Below, in pieces: positions 49,501-64,000 of a DNA stretch of 64,000 bases. The notes under the pieces were generated by a model. The model searched no databases and was not told the DNA's origin. It saw only the letters and a list, made by a program, of their open reading frames with translations. Position numbers and translations under genes: made by a program. This stretch comes from Apteryx mantelli. Its lineage: Eukaryota > Chordata > Aves > Apterygiformes > Apterygidae. The DNA lies in assembly GCF_036417845.1 (NCBI RefSeq), contig NC_089981.1, forward strand, positions 26,680,001 through 26,744,000, written 5' to 3'. How positions within the stretch are numbered: the stretch's first letter is position 1; each line of letters begins with the position of its first letter.

Positions 49501-52500
49501 ATTCAGGCCTGCAGTAAATAGGAGGATTTTGCACTAAGTGGCTACAGCATGAATATTTTTAGTGAAACTAATCTTTCTAAAGATTTTGATCTGGGGTAAA
49601 TCAAACACCTATGTCTATAATTAATCCCATATTCTGACAAAAAAAAAATAGATTTTTTTTCTTCCAAAACTTTTTCTTGAATGTATGTAATCCTGTTCTC
49701 CAGTGACGATCTTTTTGAAGGCCTGGATGTGGTCTTTAAATAATTGCAGATAATTTTCAGTTGCATACAGAGTTTGGTTTGGGTTGATTTCCTTTTTCAG
49801 TTCTGTTTCTTGTAATCAAAATGTTGATTTGTAGGTGTAACACACTACTTCTCTAATATCAAGACTCGAAAAAGATAATGTATGCTAGAAGACTAAAGTA
49901 TTGCTCAATTTGTTTTCTGTCAGAAAGTAGCATTTTTTTCCTCTATCTGTTAAGCAACTTAAGTATTTGGGACTCTTTATAATTAAAGAAACAGGAATAT
50001 ATTAGAAAGCACTAGCAGTTCTTTTTGTGAAGGCACTGTTTTCTAATTAGTGTTTTGTGATGTTATACCAAGCAAACATTGTACAGACTGAATTCTTCCC
50101 TTTTACATTAGTGTTTTCAGTTTGTTGCATTAAGGTTATTAAAATTTTACTGCACAGATGAATTCTGAAACTACAGCCTAATATTCATATTATACCACTG
50201 CTTTCACCTCTTTGAAGTTGCATGAAACCTTCCCACTTCTTCCCCCCTATTTTTCCCTTATGTTTTATTTTGAATTTATATTTACCTGATAGGCTGTTAG
50301 GAAAACCTGTTGAGCTGTAGAGCTGTTGCTCATCTTTGTATATCTATGTAAAACTGTCTATTTTGAAGAGCTGGAGAACAGCATTAGTTAGAGGCATCCA
50401 GACTATTTTGAAACAGTTGGAAAAAAAACTAATTAGATTTTTCAGAAAGCAACTGGTTCGACAGATTCTATTCTGGAAAACTGCTTATATGCAAACTAAA
50501 AAATTCTGAAAGATACTACTAAACCTGTGCTGCTATTTCAAAAAAATTGTCAATGGTCAAGTGAGGTGGTCTTAGGTATCCCATAACCTTCGGAAGGGTT
50601 GGTGTTTTGAGAAAGAGAAGCACTCCCAGCGTGTTTTGGTATTGCTTACAGTGTTATTTTTGCACCTGCACCATTTACTTAACTGATTTCCAGATCTTCC
50701 AATATACATGTATATTATTTTATATCAGTTACTGTGCCTCTCTATAAAATTTCATAGCTCACATATGTCACAGCAATTAACTTCTGGATGTTATATGAAG
50801 GAAAGACCAAATTTATTTAGTCTCAAAAACTGGAAGATACAGAAGGCATGATCTGATGCTTTACTCCTCTGATTTATGTCTGGGTATTTAAAAGTGCTTG
50901 TGTAGCATGTGTGTATATATTGCGTAGTTATAAAATGAACAAAGACATGCTCAGGAAAGACATGAAAAATTGCTATATTTTCCACACCTAGTAAACATTC
51001 CTGTTGGTTATTTGGCTGTATTCAAAAGGCTAAGACTTTTATTGCTCTACTAGCAAAAGCAACCTTTCTTCATAGTGGAGCAGTACAAAGAAAAAGCACA
51101 AAATGTACACACATCACAGTGCCTGAAATTCTGTTTGAACAACTGTATCGATTGGGTCTGACCCTGTTACATTTTTTTTTCTATTATTTGAAAAGGTTCA
51201 TCTAACTGTAGCTGAATTGAACCAACTGAGATGAACTTTCCATGAAAACTTCTTGAGATATTTCTCTAGTTCAAAGCTTTGCAATTTTAAAGAGCATTTT
51301 TAATACAAGTCTGTTGAGGTATTCAGTGCCACAACCATACTTTGAATGTTAAACTACAGGTAACCCTAACAGGAAGGTAAAATTATAAAGCCTACCATGA
51401 AATTACTGGGAGATGACAGAAAAACTTTGAGTGCTAACTATAAAACAAAATTAAACCAGAAAGTACTGCATATAGAATAGGGTGTTTGTGTACTGTTTAT
51501 CTGTTATTTACTTACAGTAACATAAGTATTTCTTGTTGCCTTGGGGTAATCAACAGCCTCCAGACAAAAAAACTAAAACACTTGGAAACCATTTACTGAG
51601 CAGCTATTGATGAAACTGTTATATAAGCTTAAAGGACAATGATGTTTTCTTGTTGTCCGCTAGGAGAAGCCTTTTACCAGAAGCTATAGCATAAGAAAGT
51701 ACCAAAGTAAGGAAGGGATTAGGAAAACAAAGGTAAGTAGTGGGTTTTTAGGAAATAATTGCAGAGATGTATCTGCAAACAGGAGTGAGTAAGAGGCTGA
51801 GGGTGAGAGTGGAGAACAGCCTAGTGGTTTAAAATAAGATAGCTGTAAAAAGATTCAAGGAGCGGGAGTACCTGGCAAGAGAGAATGTGAAGCCCCATGT
51901 CCTAGTACAAAAAATACTCTGCGAATGGGATAAATGAGAGTAGAAGTATCGATGGTGACAGAGGGTGAAGAAGAGAAATCGTTGATGACTCAGTGTTTTG
52001 AGTATAGCAAGAATTGTCTGCTTCATTGCTTGCTGCTGCACCTCTCTGTACTTTTAAGCCAAATTTCAGTTAAGAATGGCTAGTGTTAGTAAAGCCCTCC
52101 TTTTCCCTGTGGAAACAGCTTTCCCCAGAGCCCGGGGTGGAAAAGGTGGCCCTCCTTGGCCCAGAGGCTGGCCTTGGTGGCGTTTCTCTCTCAGCAGCTG
52201 TGATCTGCTGTTGCAGGGTTCGGCGTTCTGGCCTACTCGTGTCTCTTGCCTCAGTTGTGCTGTGTTGTGAGGGGTTTGGGGCTGGCTGGATTTTGTCTCT
52301 AGCAGCACAGCTGAGAAAAGCTGTAACATTGTTTTCCAATTCATCTTTTGAGATACTGGAGGGATTTTGAGGTTTTTTGGAAGCCTTGATTGATGGGTTA
52401 TGCAAGATGTAACCTTAATGAAATAAAGCAGTTGGGGACACTTTGTTACAACAAGTTTTACCACTCTGGAGCAAAGAGTTGACATAAGTCATTGCTAATT

Positions 52501-53022
52501 CTATTTGTATCTTATCTTGCCTGTCTTGTTGGCTTTCCAACCACTTAGTTCTTCCCAGTCCCTGCTCTGCTTCTTCCATGCTGCGCCTTTGAGGCTTGTC
52601 TTTTCCCTCCAGTATGGAACGGGCAAATACCAGGACTTTGTCTTCTGCCCAGCAGATGGGTGTGTTGTGTGTGTGTGTGCATGTGGGGTGTGCGCACACG
52701 TTGAACTTGTTATCTTTTCATGTGGTGCTAAGACATAGGATCAGCCAATGTTGAGAGACAACTGCTGAGACTAGTATTAGAAATGGATGGCCTGCACAGT
52801 TACCAAGGCCTAATGTATGTGAATGCTAGAGACTCTGGGGGAAGAGAGAGGAACGCCTTATGATTACCGCTGTGTGCCCTGGCTTTCTTGAAGCCTTTTA
52901 TAAGCCTAAAGACTCTTCAGTTTTCTTCACTGAATCCAATTAAAAAGTGATTTGGCAAATGATTTTATATGCATTTATTTGGAGTCTGGGTAGTGACTCC
53001 ATTGGTTGAATACTGAGTAAAT

Positions 53023-53042
53023 TTTATTTATTTATTTATTTA
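53023..53042. repeat. (TTTA)5
   Basis: Tetranucleotide run in the intergenic region. Confidence 0.85.
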
Positions 53043-56000
53043 AGTCCAGTGCTGGCTTCTTATGTTAAGACTGTATCACTTTTAGACAAACTATTACATT
53101 TTGAAATGAGATGTTCTGTGACTATGCATCCTTACACACAGATCAGAATTATTAGATTTTAGGGGCTGTAATGAGAAGAAGCAGATGTGGTACTAACCAT
53201 TTAAGGATGAAAACTTCACTGTGTGTTTTACAATGTTAGCAATAAATATGGGGGTGAAAAGAAGCCAGTTCAGATTGTCAAACTTTTTCTGCAGTCTTTA
53301 ATGTGGCTTGATTTATTGCATTTGAAAAGAGCACAACCCACTTCTGATATGGAAAGAAAGCTGAAAATCCCTGATGGGATATATCTGCTATGAGAATGGT
53401 TTAAGAAATTTTCACTGCTGGTCAAGATAGGCAGTTGGGAGAAAGCTGAAAGTAAGGAAGTTTTATTTAGATGAGCCCCATATTGCTTGACTGATGATAC
53501 AAAAACCTCTCTCTAGTCATCTGTTACTTTTCATTCCTCTTTTTTTTCCTCAATTAGATCTTCTTGAGCTATGGACACTATAAGTGATAATGGAGTTGGA
53601 TAGATAATAGCACAAACTGTTGGTATGATCTTATTCTGCACCTGTACATCAGAAACAAGTCAAATTAGATTAAATCAATGAGTGTTTTGTTTCTTTAATG
53701 CTGTGCAGAAGCTGAGGAAACTTTTAGCTGTCCATCATGAACGATGCTATACATCTTTGTATTACTCAGGTATTTTTCTCAAGAAAAATATAGTTGAGGT
53801 GTCAGTCCTAAGAATAAACAAACAAAACCAACTTGCTCTTTGTCCCATCAGTGAGTGTACCTTGACACATGTCCCTTCTCTTAGTCCCCTGACAGCTTCC
53901 AAGAGACTGATGCAAGTGACTGTACCAGACTTTGATTATGAAATATTGCACTGCCACTTATTCTCTTTGTCTCCTGCAGTTTACAGAGGCAGCTTCAGTG
54001 CATAATTTAATCCTTGTTCTGGGGACTGTAGTAAATCCACAGAGATTTCTACCAACCGTCCGCTCTGACATCAGAACAACATGTGCACATCATCTTTGAT
54101 GTGAATTCCCCAACCAGAGCCTTAGAAGGACCTGTAGCTTTGAAGCTGGCCTATAAATTGTGCTTTCAGGAATCAAGTTGTCAGCTTCCTCTTCAGGGAA
54201 AAAAGAGAGAGTAAACTGTAAAGCAGTTGCATAAAGCTACAGGGCACCTCATAGATCAGGTTTTCTTGGCCTCAAAGAATTTCTGTATACCTCATGGTGA
54301 GAAAGAAACCGATCCCTTTTACCTGGCATAGAAGCATCCTCTTTTGTCACTGCAGGACCTTGTGGGTGGTGTGGGTTGCAGTGGTACTCTTCTTTCCCTC
54401 TTCTACAGGGAAATGCAAGGCGAACAGGCACATGTGTGCTTTCTACTTGGTCAAGTGTTTCCCATCTTCCAAAGCCAAATGCTGATAATGCTTTAACCTT
54501 TGTGTAAGTAAAGGTAAATTTCAGTGGGGGTTTAGAAATGAGTGAGAACTTTTACAAGACAGGATGGTTTTTCCCTGACAAATCTACCTTGCATCAGTTG
54601 TTTCCTAAGGCATGCAGAATTAAGTATGGGCAGACTTCTGCCTTTCTTATTGAGATGGAAGTAAGCTGGTCTTTGAGTTGAGTTTCAATGGCCTTGCTTG
54701 AAAAGACAAATGCAGTTTCCCTCTTTCTGATTCAGCCTCTGCTTACGTTTTCTGCTGTCACCTCTGGGAGCTCCTTCCATGCCAACCTGAAAAGCAGAGA
54801 ACTAACTACAGAATCAGCCGAGATACCTGCCTTGGTTTTCCTCTGTGTTCTCTGTCTCCAATGAGAGCTGAATTCATTCTGCTGTTATCCATGCCACTAA
54901 TGCTGAAGTTATTATACCAAATACTGTTAAAACTGACTCCTGAATTAATTTCAGAATCTCCATTGAATTAAATTAGCCTTTTCTGGCATATATGGAGAAG
55001 TTTCCTGGAGGGGCTGCTTCATGAATGATTTTGCAGGTACTGACATGATCTTGGTAATACATTTCTGAATGTTACATAAAAACAGATGTGATTATGTAGA
55101 ACTCTTCCTATTCTGAGGGGATTATTCTTTGTTTAGCATCAGAAATGAGTTGCACCAAACCTCATCAGATGTTTAGAATATTAATTGTCTTGTGTTTGGG
55201 GAATGGAAATTATGCTGTGTTGACTTTTTCTGGTAAGAGCTGTTACAAGAATAACTTAATTTCAGTTTACTTTTTACCCTAGTATGGTCTGTTCATTTAT
55301 ATTTCAGACTGAAGGCCAAATCCCTTTACAAAGGCAAGAGGCTGTAATCAATTCAGGGCAGAGAGGAGTGGTGGAAGCCCCCAGTAGTGCTCACTGTGGT
55401 AGCCTGTTCTGTGGGGCAAAGACTCATGCAGTGACTGCCAGGTGGGTCTGCTTTTCCTGGGCCTTCCCAGGGTGGCTGCACTGGGCAGAAAAGCCATCAA
55501 GTGATGTTCTTTCTTGCCCTTCCTTAGAAGCTAGTGGGAAGGCAGCAGGGCCCACTGCCTTGCAGTGTATTTCTACAATGACAGATTGCATCACCTTTTG
55601 GAAGTGGGAATGCCAGTTTAGATGTGTGCTGAAGGTTAAGTTGAGAGATCTGTGCAGAGGCTGTTTGAGCAGCTGTGAGGGGGGAAAAAGGGGGTTATGA
55701 GTGCAGCACTGCCTTCATTGCTGGGACAGCGAAAGCAGAGAGGTCAGTGTACTGCAGCTTTTTCTGCCTAAACCTTAATTTTGTAATTGCACTCCAGGAA
55801 ATAAACAATAAACCAGCAGTCATGTCTAAAAGAATTTAACTATGAAATGCTGATATAAGTGTAGCTAGATCATCTAAATAGGAGAAAACTGATCTGTCCA
55901 TTAGGAAAGCTAATCATCTTGACTCCCCTCCCCCCCCCCCGATTATCAACAATTAGAGTATAAAATTTGGGGGGATGAGGGGATGGGAAAGAGACTGAAC

Positions 56001-57794
56001 AGCTTGACCTAGGTCAATGCTGTCTCATTCTGTCCTCAAGGAATGGGCCTGGTTTGAATTAGCATTCTTGACAGATAACCTTGTTCTCCAATAAGGTTTA
56101 AAAAATTTTTTTTAAAGGTTTAAAAAAGTTTTTAAAAAAATCTAAATTTGAAAAAAATTGCCAAATATTTAGTGATAACACAGGTATTCTTATACTTGTA
56201 CTCACTGAGGTCTTCTGCAGATTTCACATCACCCTTATTTCAGGCCTTAGCTAAAGCCACATCTTGAAGGTATGGAAGGCTTTTACCAAAATTGTTGTCC
56301 TCAAAATAAATACTCTCAAAGAGACTTACCATGAATCCAAAGCCTGTTTTTGAATGAGACTATCCATTCTTCAGCTTTCGTGCTTTTAAGTATTAGCTTC
56401 ATTTTCCTGGAGGTAGAGTAGCTTTTGTAAACCATCGCGAAGTTTTTTTTCTTCAGTTCATACAAGAACAATAGAGTTTTTAATCTATGTATTAGAGGTC
56501 TGGAATACTAGGAAAACAAAAAAAATCCATGAGTCAAGTACAAATGACTAAACTTCAGTGTCTGTTGTAAGGTGGTTCTTAAAGAAAACCAGCTTAATTA
56601 TTTTGAAAAAAATTATATTAAACATAAATATAGAAGAGTGGATTACCTTAATCAAAATCTACAGTCAGATTTTATTTAAAATGATACTGCTTTTATTTTT
56701 TCCAAAACGTAACTTACTTCAAGTCCCCCCCCATAACTGATGTTGCAATGTTTACGTCCAGTAAGTCTTTACAATGATAGTACATACTGCTGCTTTCACG
56801 TAAGCTGACTTGCAGATGTTATCGACATATCATAAATTGTATACAGAAATGGAAGATCCCTCACAAGTGTCTGTAATGCTTCTTAAAACACTGTTGTGGA
56901 GGAATGAGGTTGTACTTGAGGTACAGATTTGACGTTCTGTCCTCTCAGCAAGGAGAGGCAATTGATCTGTCTGCGCTAAGCAGCAGCAAAGTCTAAAAAG
57001 TTTCGATATTTTATTAGTTGCTTCACTACAGTGATAACCTATAAATTTGTGGAAGAAGTGGACGTATTTAATCCTTGCTGGAAGGAGTTATTAGAACTCC
57101 TGACTTTTTAAGCAAATAAACTTCACTTGAGAGGTGGAACCTTTCTTAGTAATACATTCCAGACATCCAATTGGTGCATCTGTGGTGAGGAAAGGAAGAA
57201 GGGCTTGCACACTTAACTCTGTATCTTATTTTTAAAAAATCTAAATGATTTGTATATCTTTTTCATTATCAAAGTATATTTTTCTGTCAAAGAAAACTAG
57301 TTTCTTCAGGAGGAGTTATTAAAAACAACTCAGTGCTGCACCCAAGAGCCAGTAATTCAAAAATCACTCTTTTCTAGTGAAAAGTATGAAGAGCTATAGC
57401 TTACACTCAGTGCACAGTCCTCATCCCTCTTTGTACTATAACAAACTCAAAGAAGCAACTAGAATCTTCTGTTGTATTATGTATTTCTGAAACCACCTTT
57501 CCCATACAACTGCTGTAGGACTTCAGATGAATACAGTGATTAATATCATCACTAACTGAGTGATTTCTGTTGTTAGCCCTGTCAAGACTAGCATTTATAG
57601 ATAGAATCATTGTTTAAAGCTATAGTACAACACAGAATAGAGTTGATACTGGTATTTTATAACTAATACAACATCCAGTAATTAACATGTAATCTTATAT
57701 TTAAAAATTCAAGACTAGGGTACTCATTAAAGAAACCACTAACAAGATCTGGCATGGAATAAGGGGATGGATAGTTTAGATAACATCATAGAGA

Positions 57795-58036
57795 TAGGGC
57801 AGGAACAAAAAGAATTTATTTCTTCATCCAGTACTTTATACACTTTACAAAAAACAGGAATACCACTGTGCCCATAAAAATGTTATCCATGGCAACTGAA
57901 AGCAAATACTACTTTTTGTCATCTAACAGGGTCTTTTAAAATCATAATACAAAGATTTGTGCTGTAGCAGTCCTTCACTTTGCACTGTAACAATAAGGCT
58001 TACTGTACTTTAAATGCAAAGCTATTACATCTGCAG
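57795..58036 (-). other. C11orf58: 3' UTR of C11orf58 (minimal form)
   Basis: From the stop (58037-58039) to just beyond the minus-strand AATAAA at 57815-57820. Its end is inferred from the hexamer; a further minus-strand hexamer at 57010-57015 would allow a longer UTR. Confidence 0.5.
57815..57820 (-). terminator. C11orf58: Candidate polyadenylation signal, C11orf58
   Basis: TTTATT on the plus strand, i.e. AATAAA on the coding strand, about 220 bases after the stop codon. It is the nearest canonical hexamer I found. Confidence 0.5.
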
Positions 58037-63483
<5,447 letters not shown>

Positions 63484-64000
63484 TTAAGTGCCGCCAGGGA
63501 AGGGGGGTGCGGTAGTTCCCTGGCCCGGGGCTGTGTTGCCGCCGTCGTGTGGTGGGCTGCGAGCGCGCGTCTGCAAGCGGCGGGCCGCGAGCCTGAGGTA
63601 ATCCCCTCTGAGGGAAGGCGAGCGTCGGAGAGCCCGAGCACGGGGCGAGCCTGGGCTGCAATAAAGTGTGTGGGGCCCCCGTTGTGGAGGCCGCTGACGG
63701 CACCGGTCCCCTCCCGGGCGTGTCCCTGCCGGCGTCACAAGCCGGGGGACGGTTGCGTGAAGGCGGCTGCAAATTCCCGCGCACTGAAGCCTCGCAAAAC
63801 AGCCACGCTCACAGGCGCTCGAGGGGGCTTCCCAGCTATTTCCCTCCTTTCTTGGCGCTGAAGGATCAGGACTCAGATGAGGGATCTTCCTCTTCTCTCA
63901 TACGTCTGCGGACCACTTCAGTGTGATAGCAGGCAAAAGGAGAAGCTGCTGTAGCCCTTTACATTAAAGGGGGACAGGGGGAGGGTTCATAGTTCAGGAC

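Larger units (their letters stand above)
46156..57794. other. Intergenic region between PLEKHA7 and C11orf58 (tail-to-tail)
   Basis: About 11.6 kb in which I recognise no gene, RNA gene or large transposon. It holds a T19 run (46533-46551), a TATATG-rich stretch (46630-46695), tandem AATAAA hexamers near 47813-47828, a (TTTA)5 tract (53023-53042), a C11 run (55930-55940) and two GC-richer patches (52080-52330 and 55320-55690) that are open in several frames without protein-like similarity. Part of the left side may be extended PLEKHA7 3' UTR. Confidence 0.65.

Noticed and set aside
52066-52485. 139- and 111-codon open stretches on the minus strand (GC-richer patch)
   Set aside because: Open in several frames on both strands because of base composition; no protein-like similarity.
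55284-55700. 138-codon open stretch on the plus strand in the intergenic region
   Set aside because: Cys/Ser/Trp-rich with no conserved motif; GC-richer patch; no supporting neighbours.

Overview
This is nuclear DNA from a vertebrate, almost certainly a bird. Three things support that. Short coding exons with GT-AG borders are spread over tens of kilobases. A long 5'-truncated CR1 LINE with a typical avian 3' end lies at about 39.06-40.46 kb. The two genes present have the order and tail-to-tail orientation of the vertebrate PLEKHA7 / C11orf58 (SMAP) locus. The species cannot be fixed from sequence alone.

About 1-46.2 kb, plus strand: the 3' part of PLEKHA7, an adherens-junction scaffold. 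I could place 21 coding exons (6004-45932). Their phases agree at every junction and the joined frame is open: 1,128 residues with every cassette exon and the long C-terminus. The first exon here is the second half of the PH domain; the WW domains and the start of the PH domain lie upstream of the window. Next come a basic/charged linker, a proline-rich region, the coiled-coil core (exons 6-12), a second proline-rich region, and a conserved basic segment. Two C-termini are encoded. Reading through the donor of exon 17 gives ...DLGSVC-stop at 34211, with a UTR and AATAAA at 35959. Splicing on to exons 18-21 gives a longer protein ending HYTFV (45932), a class I PDZ-ligand-type end.

About 46.2-57.8 kb: intergenic DNA in which I recognise no gene.

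About 57.8-63.1 kb, minus strand: the whole coding region of C11orf58/SMAP (small acidic protein), five exons, 173 residues. It starts in a CpG island (about 62.5-63.8 kb). The rest of the island points towards the right edge. In human the head-to-head neighbour there is SOX6, so the island may be a shared promoter; that is inference, and no SOX6 coding sequence is in the window.

Repeats are sparse: the plus-strand CR1, an older minus-strand CR1-clade tail at about 25.27-25.87 kb, and scattered microsatellites and homopolymers. I found no rRNA, tRNA, CRISPR array, viral or prokaryote-type system. The most interesting signals are splice-level: a stop codon embedded in a splice donor that switches the C-terminus, a GC-AG intron in the PH region, a cluster of phase-0 cassette-type exons, and an intron of SMAP that stays open in frame.
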